A stretch of DNA of 64,000 nucleotides from Sedimentibacter sp. zth1 (GCF_017352195.1 NZ_CP071445.1:2480001-2544000); one strand, 5' to 3'. Positions 18,335-28,700 are shown, counted from the stretch's first letter. Notes: a model not told the origin generated them from the sequence alone. Translations and numbers: made by a program.

Positions 18335-19366
18335 ATGGGTATACGAGCAGATGTAGGCATAGATCTTGGCACAGCTAGTGTGTTAGTTTATATAAGAGGC
18401 AAAGGAATTGTTATGCAAGAACCTTCTGTTGTCGCAATAGACAAAAACACAAATAGAATTTTGGAAGTAGGAGAAGAAGCTAGAAAAATGCTTGGTAGAA
18501 CTCCTGGCAATATAGTAGCTATAAGACCATTGAGAGATGGTGTTATTTCTGATTTTGACATAACAGAAAAAATGTTAAAGTATTTTATTAAAAAGGCTAT
18601 AGGATCATCTTTTATTAGACCCAGAGTAATTATATGTGTTCCTAGTGGAGTTACAGAAGTTGAAAAAAGAGCGGTATTAGATGCAAGCAACAATGCAGGA
18701 GCAAAGAGAACTTTTTTGATAGAAGAGCCTGTTGCCGCAGCTATAGGAGCCGGACTTGATATTTCCAAACCTGCTGGACACATGATTATTGATATTGGTG
18801 GTGGAACTACAGATATTGCTGTAATTTCATTAGGGGGAATAGTTGTTAGCAAATCAATTAAAATAGCTGGAGATAAGTGCGATGAAGCTATAGTTAGATA
18901 TATAAGAAAGAAATATAATGTTATGGTTGGAACTAGAAGTGCTGAAGATTTAAAAATTAGTATAGGTACAGCTTTTCCTGTAGAAGAAGAAAAGACTATG
19001 GAAGTTAGAGGTAGGAACTTAGTTACTGGTTTACCTAAAAACATAACAATTTCTTCATCTGATATGTTGGAAGCTATGGAAGAAACAGTTACGAGCATAG
19101 CTGATGCTGTTCATTCTGTATTTGAAAAAACTCCTCCTGAGTTAGCTTCAGATATAAGTGAAAGGGGTATAGTTATGACTGGTGGAGGATGTCTAATTGA
19201 TGGATTAGATAAATTAATTGCAAAAAGAACTGGTGTTATCACACACATAGCTGATGATGCTGTTTCTTGTGTAGCAAAGGGAACCGGAAAATCTTTAGAA
19301 AATTTAGATTCATTAAGTGATTCATTATTAACAGATGATATAAGAAAAGATTATAGGCGAGTATAA
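18335..19366 (+). CDS. MreB/Mbl-type rod-shape actin homologue
   Basis: A 343-aa bacterial actin. Phosphate loop 1 is VGIDLGTASVLVY and loop 2 is MIIDIGGGTTDIAVI near residue 150. The connecting motif EEPVAAAIGAG lies near 125 and MTGGGCLIDGL near 275. It polymerises at the inner membrane and guides cell-wall synthesis. Length fits MreB, Mbl or MreBH. No mreC or mreD follows, so this is likely an accessory paralogue outside the main mre operon. Ribosome site TTGGAGG. It heads an envelope operon. Confidence 0.9.
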   Translation: MGIRADVGIDLGTASVLVYIRGKGIVMQEPSVVAIDKNTNRILEVGEEARKMLGRTPGNIVAIRPLRDGVISDFDITEKMLKYFIKKAIGSSFIRPRVIICVPSGVTEVEKRAVLDASNNAGAKRTFLIEEPVAAAIGAGLDISKPAGHMIIDIGGGTTDIAVISLGGIVVSKSIKIAGDKCDEAIVRYIRKKYNVMVGTRSAEDLKISIGTAFPVEEEKTMEVRGRNLVTGLPKNITISSSDMLEAMEETVTSIADAVHSVFEKTPPELASDISERGIVMTGGGCLIDGLDKLIAKRTGVITHIADDAVSCVAKGTGKSLENLDSLSDSLLTDDIRKDYRRV

Positions 19367-19383
19367 TAAAAGGATGTGTTTGT

Positions 19384-20247
19384 ATGAATATAAAAAAAGC
19401 GGTAATACCTGCTGCTGGATTTGGCACTAGATTTTTGCCTGCAACAAAATCTGTTCCTAAGGAAATGATGCCAATAGTAGATAAACCGGCTATTCAGTAT
19501 GTTATTGAGGAAGCTGTAGAGGCTGGAATAGAAGATATATTGATAATTACAAGTAGACATAAAAAATCCATAGAAGATTATTTTGATAACGAGGTAGAAT
19601 TAGACATACTACTTGATTCAAAAAACAAACATGAAGTAGTAGAAAAACTAAAAGAGATAACGAATTTAGCTAATATACATTTTATTAGACAAAAAGAAGC
19701 TAAGGGCTTAGGTCATGCTATTTGGTTAGCCAAGACTTTTATTGGCAACGAACCATTCGCAGTAATCTTACCTGATGATTTGATTTACTCGGATACTCCT
19801 TGCTTAAAACAAATGATTGATCAATTTAATAAATATCAAAGTACAATACTTGGTGTTCAAAGAGTTGATGAAGATAAAGTTAATAAGTACGGAATTATTT
19901 CAGGAAAACAATTATCTGAAAAAATATTTGAGGTTGATAATCTTGTAGAAAAACCAAATGTAGAAAATGCTCCATCTAATGTTGCAATAGTTGGCAGATA
20001 TATAATCACACCAGAAATTTTTGATATTCTAGAAAACTTACAGGTTGGTGTTGGTGGAGAAATACAACTAACAGATGGTTTGTTAAAGTTGTTGAAAAAT
20101 CAAAGCTTATATGCATATTTGTTTGATGGTAAAAGATATGATACAGGCAATACAAAAGGATATCTTGAAGCTGTTGTCGATTATGCTTTAAAAAGAGAAG
20201 ATATAAGAGAAGATTTTTTGATGAATTTAAAATCAGTTATAAAATAG
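19384..20247 (+). CDS. galU: UTP-glucose-1-phosphate uridylyltransferase
   Basis: A 287-aa nucleotidyltransferase that makes UDP-glucose. The N-terminal signature AVIPAAGFGTRFLPATK is followed by the KEMMPI region, ILPDDLIY (metal-binding Asp) near residue 135, VEKPN near 195 and the C-terminal YDTGN. Ribosome site AAGGATG, 17 bp after the mreB stop. Its substrate glucose-1-P would come from the phosphoglucomutase encoded next, so the pair supplies UDP-glucose for envelope glycans or glycolipids. Confidence 0.93.
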   Translation: MNIKKAVIPAAGFGTRFLPATKSVPKEMMPIVDKPAIQYVIEEAVEAGIEDILIITSRHKKSIEDYFDNEVELDILLDSKNKHEVVEKLKEITNLANIHFIRQKEAKGLGHAIWLAKTFIGNEPFAVILPDDLIYSDTPCLKQMIDQFNKYQSTILGVQRVDEDKVNKYGIISGKQLSEKIFEVDNLVEKPNVENAPSNVAIVGRYIITPEIFDILENLQVGVGGEIQLTDGLLKLLKNQSLYAYLFDGKRYDTGNTKGYLEAVVDYALKREDIREDFLMNLKSVIK

Positions 20248-20257
20248 AGGAAATATT

Positions 20258-21967
20258 ATGAATTTTTTAGAACAGTTTAGATTATGGTTAGAAGGAAGCT
20301 TTGCTGACGATAAAATCAAAGAAGAATTACGACAAATTGAAGATAATACAAATGAAATAGAGGATAGGTTTTATAAAAACTTAGAGTTTGGTACTGCAGG
20401 GTTAAGAGGAGTTATAGGAGCAGGTACCAATAGAATGAATATACTTACGGTTGGAAGAGCAACACAGGGATTGGCAAATTATTTAATAAAAGAGTATATT
20501 AACGATATAAGCGTTGTAATTGCATATGACTCTAGATTAATGTCTAAAGAATTTGCTAAGACAGCAGCAGATGTACTAATTTCTAATGGTATAAAGGCTT
20601 ATCTATTTGATGAAATTAAAAGCACACCACAATTATCTTATGCTGTTAGGTATTTAAAGTGTCAAGCTGGTATTGTAATTACAGCTAGTCATAATCCATG
20701 CCAGTATAATGGCTACAAAGTTTATAACAGTAACGGTGGACAAATAATTGAAAGTGAAGCTAATAAAATAACTGAAGAAATTGCAAATCTAAATTACGAG
20801 CAAATTAAATTTACACAAAATATTGATAATTCAAATATAATAACAGTAGACAAGGAAATTGATGATAGTTATATAAAACTTGTAAAAGAATTAAGTTTAT
20901 GTAAAGATGTTGATAATAATATAAAAATAATATACACTCCATTGCATGGAACAGGAAATATTCCAGTAAGAAGAGTATTAGATGAAATAGGATATAAAAA
21001 TGTTTTTGTTGTAAAAGAACAAGAAAAACCAGACTCAAAATTTAGCACAGTCAAATATCCTAATCCAGAAGATATTGATGCATTCAAACTTGGTATCAAA
21101 TTAGCAAAAGAGAATGATGCTGATATTATACTTGCTACAGACCCTGATTGTGATAGAGTAGGCGTTGTCGTAAAAGATAATAATACACATGAATATTCTG
21201 CATTAACTGGTAATCAAGTTGGGGCACTTTTAGTTGATTATATATTAAAAATAAAAAGCTTAAACAATGAATTGCTTGATAATTCTATCATTATAAATTC
21301 AATTGTAACTAGTGATTTAGGATGTAAAATTGCAAAGAGTTATGATGTTCAAACGTGTAAAACTCTAACGGGGTTTAAGTATATAGCAGATAAAATAAAT
21401 GAATTAGAATTAAGCAATCCAAATACCTTTATATTTGGATATGAAGAAAGCTATGGTTATTTATATGGTGATTTTGTTAGAGATAAGGATGCGGTTATTG
21501 CATCAATGCTAATTGCTGAAATGAGTGCCTACTATAAGAAGAGGGGTAAAACATTAATAGATGTTTTAAACAGTTTATACGAAAGACATGGAATCTTTAT
21601 AGATGAAGTTGTATCATTTACTGTTGAAGGTGTATCTGGACATAATAAAATTTCTAAAATTATTGAATATTTTAGAGATAATAAGCCAAATATAATAAAT
21701 GGTAATAGTATAACGAATCTATTTGATTATAAATTAGGTATACATTATGATTTGATAACAGGAGATTTTGATAAGTTACAATTGCCTAAATCAAATGTTT
21801 TGAAATTCTGTTTTGAGGATGAATCATGGTTTGTTATAAGGCCATCTGGTACTGAACCAAAAATAAAAGTATACTTTTCGTTGAATGGAAAATCTGAACA
21901 GGAAACAAGAGAAAGACTTAATAATGTAAAAACTGAAGTTTTCGCAATTATGAATTGCATAGTTTAG
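20258..21967 (+). CDS. Phosphoglucomutase/phosphomannomutase
   Basis: A 569-aa alpha-D-phosphohexomutase interconverting glucose-6-P and glucose-1-P. Landmarks in order: GTAGLRGVIGAG near residue 45, the phosphoserine loop TASHNPCQYNGYK near 145, the metal loop DPDCDRVG near 296, the sugar loop GYEESYGYLYGD near 395, and the phosphate loop RPSGTEPKIKVY near 528. Length matches the long PgcA-type enzymes of Firmicutes. It starts 10 bp after galU. Confidence 0.93.
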   Translation: MNFLEQFRLWLEGSFADDKIKEELRQIEDNTNEIEDRFYKNLEFGTAGLRGVIGAGTNRMNILTVGRATQGLANYLIKEYINDISVVIAYDSRLMSKEFAKTAADVLISNGIKAYLFDEIKSTPQLSYAVRYLKCQAGIVITASHNPCQYNGYKVYNSNGGQIIESEANKITEEIANLNYEQIKFTQNIDNSNIITVDKEIDDSYIKLVKELSLCKDVDNNIKIIYTPLHGTGNIPVRRVLDEIGYKNVFVVKEQEKPDSKFSTVKYPNPEDIDAFKLGIKLAKENDADIILATDPDCDRVGVVVKDNNTHEYSALTGNQVGALLVDYILKIKSLNNELLDNSIIINSIVTSDLGCKIAKSYDVQTCKTLTGFKYIADKINELELSNPNTFIFGYEESYGYLYGDFVRDKDAVIASMLIAEMSAYYKKRGKTLIDVLNSLYERHGIFIDEVVSFTVEGVSGHNKISKIIEYFRDNKPNIINGNSITNLFDYKLGIHYDLITGDFDKLQLPKSNVLKFCFEDESWFVIRPSGTEPKIKVYFSLNGKSEQETRERLNNVKTEVFAIMNCIV

Positions 21968-22010
21968 AGTTTGCAACCAGCGTCAAATAAAAGAAAGGTA
22001 GGTTATAAGT

Positions 22011-23504
22011 ATGAATATATTTACAACCCATGCCAAAAAGGTAGTTACATTAACATTAATTTTTATGATGTTGTTTACAACATTAGGGTATGGCAATGAC
22101 TATGAATATAATGAGGAAGAAATAGAGGCTTTAATAGACAAGGTTTGTTTAGAAAGAGGTGTACCATCTGTATTTGTTAAAGCAATTGCCACTTTAGAAT
22201 CAGGAATGCAACAGTTTAACAAGGATGGAACACCAAAAATATCTTCAAGAAACAACATTGGACTCATGCAAGTAGGCAATTACAAGAATATGTTTGATGC
22301 AGAAAAATTAAAATACGATATTGAATATAACATAAATGCTGGTATCGATGTTCTTCTTATTAAGTGGAACGCAAGTGTTTTAAATAAAAGTGTATCAAGT
22401 ATAGGCAATATGGATCCAAACGTGTTGGAAAATTGGTATTTTGCTTTGTGGGCTTACAATGGATGGATTTCAAGAAATAATCCAAATTATAATTCAAAAG
22501 CGTATCAAAATAGAATATACAAAATATGTGATGAAGAGTATGAACAACCTATAAATAATATTGAACTTTCATGTTTACCTTCATATGGGAATCCAAGTAG
22601 AGGGTTAAATATTGAAACTCCATCTCAAGTTAGTTATGCCAACACTTTTCAGTTTGAAAAAGATGATATCATTGTTATAAATAGTATAATAGACGATAAA
22701 TATTTGTGTGATGAGCCAGACGGACAATATCTTTTAAGCGTTAGTAGTGGACAGATAGCAAAAGTAACAGAAGGTCCGATACTTCAAGACGGAAACTATT
22801 GGTACAAAATTCTCATTAATGATAATACAAGTGGTTGGATAGAAAGAAATTGGATTAAAAAAATAGGTGATGCCGATTACGGGATTTATCCGTTTGAAGA
22901 TATTATATATCATTGGTCAGCAGAACCAGTGATGAAACTTTTTAACAAAGGGATAATAAATGGAAAACTTGATAATAAGTTTCATCCTGATGAGAATTTG
23001 TCTAGAGAAGAATTTTGCGTTTTATTAACAAAAGTTTTACAATTAGAAAGTTCGAATTTTGTACAAGATGATTTGAGATTTGAAGATAAAGATAGTATTT
23101 GTGCTTGGGCAGCTCCAAGCATAGTTGCTTTAGATAAGGAAAAAATATTAAATCTTTATGCTGACAAAATGAATGCTGAACTAGACATAACTCGTGGAGA
23201 AATAACTTATATCATAGCAAAACATCTAATCAATTTAGAAAAAATAAAATTTGACTTAGATTATGATGATATGGATGAAGAAAGAGAGTTTAATATTAGC
23301 GAAGCCTTTAATTTGGAAGAAATAGAATTGTCTTTTAAGGATATAGAAAATCTAGAGCAGTGGCAAGTAGATAATATTAAAATTTTGTATAGCAATGGTT
23401 TAATTAGCGGGGCTACAGAAAATGAATTTGAATATTCCGGAAAAGTAAGTAGAGGTGCAACTGCATCAGTAATGTCAAAATTATTTGATTTATTAAATAA
23501 TTAA
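22011..23504 (+). CDS. Secreted SLT-like/SH3/SLH cell-wall protein
   Basis: A 497-aa exported protein with a signal peptide at residues 1-28. A lytic-transglycosylase-like domain follows (30-180: AIATLESGMQ with the likely catalytic Glu, NIGLMQV, ALWAYNGW). A bacterial SH3-like segment at about 220-295 includes GWIERNWIKK. Three SLH repeats end the protein (about 300-350, 360-410, 445-497), each with the R-E/G-E or SRGA pattern. The SLH units would anchor it to secondary wall polymer while the SLT domain cuts or binds peptidoglycan. Last gene of the envelope operon. Confidence 0.85.
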   Translation: MNIFTTHAKKVVTLTLIFMMLFTTLGYGNDYEYNEEEIEALIDKVCLERGVPSVFVKAIATLESGMQQFNKDGTPKISSRNNIGLMQVGNYKNMFDAEKLKYDIEYNINAGIDVLLIKWNASVLNKSVSSIGNMDPNVLENWYFALWAYNGWISRNNPNYNSKAYQNRIYKICDEEYEQPINNIELSCLPSYGNPSRGLNIETPSQVSYANTFQFEKDDIIVINSIIDDKYLCDEPDGQYLLSVSSGQIAKVTEGPILQDGNYWYKILINDNTSGWIERNWIKKIGDADYGIYPFEDIIYHWSAEPVMKLFNKGIINGKLDNKFHPDENLSREEFCVLLTKVLQLESSNFVQDDLRFEDKDSICAWAAPSIVALDKEKILNLYADKMNAELDITRGEITYIIAKHLINLEKIKFDLDYDDMDEEREFNISEAFNLEEIELSFKDIENLEQWQVDNIKILYSNGLISGATENEFEYSGKVSRGATASVMSKLFDLLNN

Positions 23505-23576
23505 AAAAAGGCTCTTTGTCAGTCGAATGTGCGAGATAATAAAATCTTGTTTTGGCGTGGCAAAGGGCTATTTTTA
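23505..23576. terminator. Terminator between the SLH protein and GGDEF genes
   Basis: GGCTCTTTGTC pairs, with some G-U, with GGCAAAGGGCT, followed by a T-run. The opposite strand shows an A-run, so it may serve both converging genes. Confidence 0.6.
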
Positions 23577-25217
23577 TTGCGATTTTTGTTTAGATTTAAA
23601 TAAATACATTTTTCTATCTGCTCTATTAAATGTATTATACAAATTTTTATCTAGGTAACTGTCATAAAATGCGCATCCGTATGCTACACTAGGACGTATA
23701 GTCATGAATCTTTCTTTATCAAAGTTATCATATAATTTATTAATTAAAGTATCTGCTTCTTGGAGACTTGTCTCTATTAAAATAACAACAAATTCGTCGC
23801 CACCTATTCTAAATATATGTTCTGGTTTTTCAAAAGTAGTCATAATACAATTAGCACATAGTTGAATGTATTTATCACCGAAACTGTGCCCATAATGGTC
23901 ATTTATTGATTTTAATCTATTCAAATCAAATACAAAAACAGCTGTTTTACTAGGTCCTAGTTGTATTTTAGATAAATTATTTAGAGCTTTTTCAAACGCA
24001 TAACGATTTTTAAAGTTTGTAAGATTATCCGTAAATGCTATGGATTTTAATGTATTGTTATGTTGTATTATTGTATTTACATTCGTAAATTTTGATAAAA
24101 ATGTAGTAAAATAGGAGAAAAAACAATACAATATGACATAAAGTATAAAGTATTTATATAATAAGGATACCTTAACATTTATATTGCAATTAATAATGCT
24201 TGTAAAATACAAAATTAATAAAGAAATAAATAAAAATAACGGTATAATAATAAATTTATTACCATTTTTATATTCTTTGTAAAATATAGATAAAGATATT
24301 AAAAAATCAATTATTAATATAATTCTGTAAAAACTCAAAAAAGAAGGTAGAGGTAAAATTCTAGTAATCATACTAAGCAATGCTACAACATTAAAAATTG
24401 CGTTACCTACAATTGAATATAAAATAAACTTTTTTTGAATTTTAACAAGATCATAAAATATAAGTAAAATTAAAAGTGGCATAAGATATAAAGCCATATG
24501 TTTTATGTTAGAGACTGTTTGTGGATTGAAAAATACACTCATTATTATTTGATTGAAGCATAAATAAATACCTAGTATTATGGTGAAAAAACTAAAAAAC
24601 TTTATAAAACGACTTGAATTTTGCTTATTCATAGTATATATAAAAAGATAAATTTCAATAAGGCCAATAACAATAAAAACGATTCCCATAATTAGATTGC
24701 TTATAGATAAACATAATAATTTTGGTACAACAGTATTAGTATTACATAAATAAATATTTTCTATGTTATTTGCATATGTTGAAAAAGGTGAAGACAAGGA
24801 TATTTTTAAGTAGCTACCTTTATATTTTTTATTTAAAGGCACAATGTGTAGTGATATACCTGGATTTTTTGAAAAAGTATCTGATTTATAAATTACGCTA
24901 TCATTTATAGATACTGTTAAATACTGATGATTACTTTTTATGATAAGGACCGGATTTGCAATACTTTCATCATATTTTCTTTTTAAGTTAATTGTAGTGT
25001 TAGCCTTTATTTTTTTTATATCAGATAAATTTTTAGCATAGGCATAGCTTTTATTATCATTAAGACTATATGACCAATTTGAGTTTAAAATCACTGAATT
25101 ATCATTCATATATGGATGAGAAAATACATGAATTATATAAGTAATAAAAATTATTGTTAAAATAAGTCCGACAATAAAGTATTTAAGCAATTTATTTGAT
25201 TCTTTGCTTTTACTCAT
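23574..25217 (-). CDS. Membrane-bound GGDEF diguanylate cyclase
   Basis: A 547-aa protein: one N-terminal membrane segment (10-32), an extracytoplasmic beta-rich domain (about 40-165) like 7TMR-DISM sensors, six to seven membrane segments (175-375), then a cytoplasmic GGDEF domain (385-547). The active-site motif is intact (RIGGDEFVV, near 467), as are DLNRLKSIND and GHSFGD. It should make c-di-GMP in response to an outside signal. The inhibitory RxxD I-site upstream of GGDEF is not seen. Ribosome site GAGG before ATG. Confidence 0.88.
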   Translation of the reverse strand: MSKSKESNKLLKYFIVGLILTIIFITYIIHVFSHPYMNDNSVILNSNWSYSLNDNKSYAYAKNLSDIKKIKANTTINLKRKYDESIANPVLIIKSNHQYLTVSINDSVIYKSDTFSKNPGISLHIVPLNKKYKGSYLKISLSSPFSTYANNIENIYLCNTNTVVPKLLCLSISNLIMGIVFIVIGLIEIYLFIYTMNKQNSSRFIKFFSFFTIILGIYLCFNQIIMSVFFNPQTVSNIKHMALYLMPLLILLIFYDLVKIQKKFILYSIVGNAIFNVVALLSMITRILPLPSFLSFYRIILIIDFLISLSIFYKEYKNGNKFIIIPLFLFISLLILYFTSIINCNINVKVSLLYKYFILYVILYCFFSYFTTFLSKFTNVNTIIQHNNTLKSIAFTDNLTNFKNRYAFEKALNNLSKIQLGPSKTAVFVFDLNRLKSINDHYGHSFGDKYIQLCANCIMTTFEKPEHIFRIGGDEFVVILIETSLQEADTLINKLYDNFDKERFMTIRPSVAYGCAFYDSYLDKNLYNTFNRADRKMYLFKSKQKSQ

Positions 25218-25310
25218 TTGATTTCCTCACTAAATTTAATTTATAAATTAATAATATCATAAAAAAGTGTATAATACAACATTATAATACATAAATGTAT
25301 AAATAATACA

Positions 25311-25338
25311 TAAAAACCCCTTGAATTAATCAAGGGGT
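25311..25338 (-). terminator. Terminator of the NAGPA-like gene
   Basis: ACCCCTTG pairs with CAAGGGGT, followed on the minus strand by TTTTT. Confidence 0.8.
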
Positions 25339-25354
25339 AAGAAATAAGTTTTTG

Positions 25355-27979
25355 CTAATTTTTATAGTATGTTTCATCACTTGTAAGATATAATTCAAAA
25401 GTATCATCATACTGAATATATCTAATACCACTGTTTATAATTGAGTGTTCATTAGAGTCTTTCCATACAATAAAAACTTTATTATTAATTGATGTTTCTT
25501 CAATTATATTGTTGATAGCAGTACGCTCTCTAATATCGACAATACTATTAATGTTTTTATTTAATGATAAAACAATATTTTTACCATTGTAGTTTGAAAG
25601 TGATTTCAAACTATCCCATAATGAAACATTTTTATAACCAATAGTTCCATTTGTTATATCGACATTAAGGTAAATAGGATTTTCTATTGTTAGATTATCC
25701 ACATTTTCAAGGGTAATAGCACCGTTTTTAATCGTAAGTTTTTGTTCATATGATTTCATGCTATCAACATTAAATTTATCAGTAAATACCGATTCTTTTC
25801 TAAGCTTTAAGTTTTTATCATTAGGTTTATATAATGCTCTTAAACTATCTATATAAATTTCGCCGCAATCTTTTCTAGTTTCATTTATTTCAGCTATATA
25901 TACATTCTTAACTGTTACAGGATAGGATATATCTGCTGGAAGCTTTGCAGTTACATATTTCCAACCTTCCCAATCGATTTCTTCCGCGAAATCAATTTTA
26001 TGAGTATTGCCCTTTGAATCCTGTACTCTTGTTCTTAACCAGTGTTTGCTATTGTCACCATATACCCACATGCCAAGTGCTAATGGTTTATCTTTTATAA
26101 CTAATCCATCTGAGTTATTGTCAAAGTTTACAAATGCAATACTTTGGTCTGTCATATTGGTAAAGTCATAAGAAAGCTTTACAGAACCATACATTTCTTT
26201 ATAAAAATGGCTAGATGCTTCTATTCCACCATTAGATTTAATAGGATATGTTGAAAATGTTAAGTCATTTGTATTTTCAAAGCTAAATATTGTGTTAGCT
26301 TTGTAGCCAACTTTTACAATTATATTACTAATAGCATCACCACAAATTGCTGTTATTGCACCTGTATTAGTCGTATCATTTGCAGTAAATACTCCATTTT
26401 CAATTTTACCAACTGCATTCCGTATATAGAAATCAATACTATTAGGAGATATATAGGCTGAGTTCCCATCTTTATCAACACCTAAAATATTATTTAGCAG
26501 GTATGTTTCACCACTATTAAGCATGATAGAATTATCTTCGAAGCTTAAGGTAACAGGCTTATCTAAAACATTAATTTCAGCAGTAGACACTAAATCGCCA
26601 ACACGTGCTGTTATTGTAGCTACTCCAGGATTAGATGGTATAAATTTATTATCAACTATTTTACCTTGAGAACTGTCAACACTGTACTCTACTTTTTGAT
26701 TTTCTAAACTAACTTCAGAGTAGTATTTATTAAAAGCTTTTAGGTCTAGTGAAACTTCTGTATTGTTAAATATTTTATCATGTTCTAAAACAAGCTCTAT
26801 ACTAGCAGTAATATTATCATTTGGCGCAATGCTGAAAATACCCAAACCTGATGCAATTGATCGTTCTCTGCCATCAGAAGGGAAATTGACAACCTCTATA
26901 TTTCCATTTTTTAAAAAATCGATACCCATAGTTGTAGAACCGCCACCATCTAGATTTATAACATTATAAGCACCTAAACTTACCATTATTGATGCTAATT
27001 CAGTTTGAGTAATACCTATATAATTTTTATTTCTACCATCAATTGTTACAAACATTATTTCTGTATTATCCTTGTTAAATCCTACTGCTGTTCTTGGATG
27101 ACTTCCTAATACGCCATTATGTATATCGTTTAGTTTACCGTCTTTTACAAGGTAGTTAACACCACCAACTGCCCAGTTCATTTTATTCAAGTCAAAATCA
27201 AAGCTAAATGTTAATTCAACCTGTTCACCAACTTTAAAGGTGTTTTTTATAAGGTCTTTTTGATTGGATGCGCAAGATATAACATAACCGCCTTTGGGTA
27301 TTGTAGTTGGGGGAAGATTTTCCCTAATGTCTATTACTTTATTATCTTTTATTACTACTTCAACAATATTTTTAATAGTATTTCCAGGAGTTTTAGCACC
27401 ATAATATTCATTAAGCAAAACAGCATTATATTTGATAGATGCACCTTTATTAATAAGTGGTGTGTAAATTGCTTTGCCTTCAGAATTCTTTACGTAAACT
27501 GTTGGATTCCAAACTGAAACATCTATTGTCCCATCCTTAAAAAAAGAAAGTGTAGGATATTTTTCAGATGATGGATATGGTGAACTGATAATTTCTCCAT
27601 TATTGATAATTGGCCCATATGATTGGGTAATATTATCCATTATAAAAAAATCACCATTAATGCCTGCGATGGCATTTAAATTTGACATTATTGATGAAAG
27701 TGGAGCTTTAATAGAAGTTCCATTTGTATTGTACAAGGGACCAGTTTTAGTATTTTCATCAGTTAAATCAGCTCTAACTACGTTTATATTCATCCATCCA
27801 TTAGTCGTAAGTTTTTTTATGCTTTCATGAGTTACACCACTTGATAATTTAGTAACCTCCGTTAAATCATATAGTGAAGTCAAGCTTGATGCAAAAACAT
27901 TTTGGCTAAGTGCGAATGTACATAATAATGCAGTAGCTATAATTTTTTTTATTATTAATTTATATTTAATTCTAATCAC
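25355..27979 (-). CDS. Secreted phosphodiester glycosidase (NAGPA) family protein
   Basis: An 874-aa exported protein with a signal peptide at residues 1-30 (cut after NVFA). The NAGPA/DUF2233-like domain (about 50-370) shows AIAGINGDFF near 105, SHPRTAVGF near 285, and VINLDGGGSTTM near 340. Ig-like (Big) repeats follow (380-560), then a carbohydrate-binding-like beta domain (565-715) and an unknown C-terminal part. It probably acts on envelope glycans or phosphodiester-linked sugars. The start is unclear: a GTG overlaps the AGAAGGAG site, and an ATT at 27968-27970 has better spacing. It lies 10 bp after ttcA. Confidence 0.8.
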   Translation of the reverse strand: MIRIKYKLIIKKIIATALLCTFALSQNVFASSLTSLYDLTEVTKLSSGVTHESIKKLTTNGWMNINVVRADLTDENTKTGPLYNTNGTSIKAPLSSIMSNLNAIAGINGDFFIMDNITQSYGPIINNGEIISSPYPSSEKYPTLSFFKDGTIDVSVWNPTVYVKNSEGKAIYTPLINKGASIKYNAVLLNEYYGAKTPGNTIKNIVEVVIKDNKVIDIRENLPPTTIPKGGYVISCASNQKDLIKNTFKVGEQVELTFSFDFDLNKMNWAVGGVNYLVKDGKLNDIHNGVLGSHPRTAVGFNKDNTEIMFVTIDGRNKNYIGITQTELASIMVSLGAYNVINLDGGGSTTMGIDFLKNGNIEVVNFPSDGRERSIASGLGIFSIAPNDNITASIELVLEHDKIFNNTEVSLDLKAFNKYYSEVSLENQKVEYSVDSSQGKIVDNKFIPSNPGVATITARVGDLVSTAEINVLDKPVTLSFEDNSIMLNSGETYLLNNILGVDKDGNSAYISPNSIDFYIRNAVGKIENGVFTANDTTNTGAITAICGDAISNIIVKVGYKANTIFSFENTNDLTFSTYPIKSNGGIEASSHFYKEMYGSVKLSYDFTNMTDQSIAFVNFDNNSDGLVIKDKPLALGMWVYGDNSKHWLRTRVQDSKGNTHKIDFAEEIDWEGWKYVTAKLPADISYPVTVKNVYIAEINETRKDCGEIYIDSLRALYKPNDKNLKLRKESVFTDKFNVDSMKSYEQKLTIKNGAITLENVDNLTIENPIYLNVDITNGTIGYKNVSLWDSLKSLSNYNGKNIVLSLNKNINSIVDIRERTAINNIIEETSINNKVFIVWKDSNEHSIINSGIRYIQYDDTFELYLTSDETYYKN

Positions 27980-27989
27980 TCCTTCTAAT

Positions 27990-28700
27990 TTACCACCATA
28001 GGCAGAAATTATCTTTATTTTTTATTGCTTTTAACAATCTATCTCTGCCCATTGGAACAGTTTTGTATATTTCGTTAAGTAGCTGTTTAACCTCTTCACG
28101 TTTAGTGTTCTTATCCATGGGACATGGACTTTTTATAACAGGAATATTATGTTTTTCGATAGCATTTGTTATCTGCTGTTCTTTAACATAAATAAGAGGT
28201 CTAATACTATAAATATTTTTTCTAGTCAAATGAGTTACTGGTTTAAACGTGTTAACTCTACCTTCATACAACATACTTAAAAACATTGTTTCTATTGCAT
28301 CATCAGCATGATGACCCAGTGCGATTTTATTATATCCAAGGTTATTTACTTCATCGTGCAATGCACCACGTCTCATTTTAGCACATAAGGCACAAGGATT
28401 TGATTCCTTTCTAATATCAAAAACAATTTTAGCTATTTCAGTTTCAATTACTTTATAAGGAACATCAATTTCTTCACAAAATCCTCTAACAGGTGTAACA
28501 TCAAAATTTTCAAATCCCATTGATAATGTAACAGCAGTTAGTTCATACTTAACTGGACTAAATCTCCTATATAGGCTAAGTGCATAAAGTAATGCCATGC
28601 TATCCTTGCCACCAGAAATACCTACAACTATTTTATCTCCTTCTTGTATCATATCAAAATCTTTTATTGCCTTTCTCATTGCGCCTAGTATTTGTTTCAT
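27990..28700 (-). CDS. ttcA: TtcA-like tRNA 2-thiocytidine synthetase
   Basis: A 236-aa PP-loop ATPase. The motif GISGGKDSMALL lies at about residues 28-39, CALC near 105 gives two iron-sulfur cysteines, GHHADD near 130 and a later Cys (SPCPMD near 195) complete the TtcA pattern. It would thiolate C32 of certain tRNAs, though Firmicute members may modify other sites. The ATG at 28700 follows AGGAGA; the longer open frame upstream has no ribosome site. It probably shares a transcript with the secreted protein gene downstream. Confidence 0.85.
   Translation of the reverse strand: MKQILGAMRKAIKDFDMIQEGDKIVVGISGGKDSMALLYALSLYRRFSPVKYELTAVTLSMGFENFDVTPVRGFCEEIDVPYKVIETEIAKIVFDIRKESNPCALCAKMRRGALHDEVNNLGYNKIALGHHADDAIETMFLSMLYEGRVNTFKPVTHLTRKNIYSIRPLIYVKEQQITNAIEKHNIPVIKSPCPMDKNTKREEVKQLLNEIYKTVPMGRDRLLKAIKNKDNFCLWW

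Noticed and set aside
18388-19098. 236-codon minus-strand ORF inside the mreB-like gene
   Set aside because: Antisense shadow of a highly conserved actin; no start signal.
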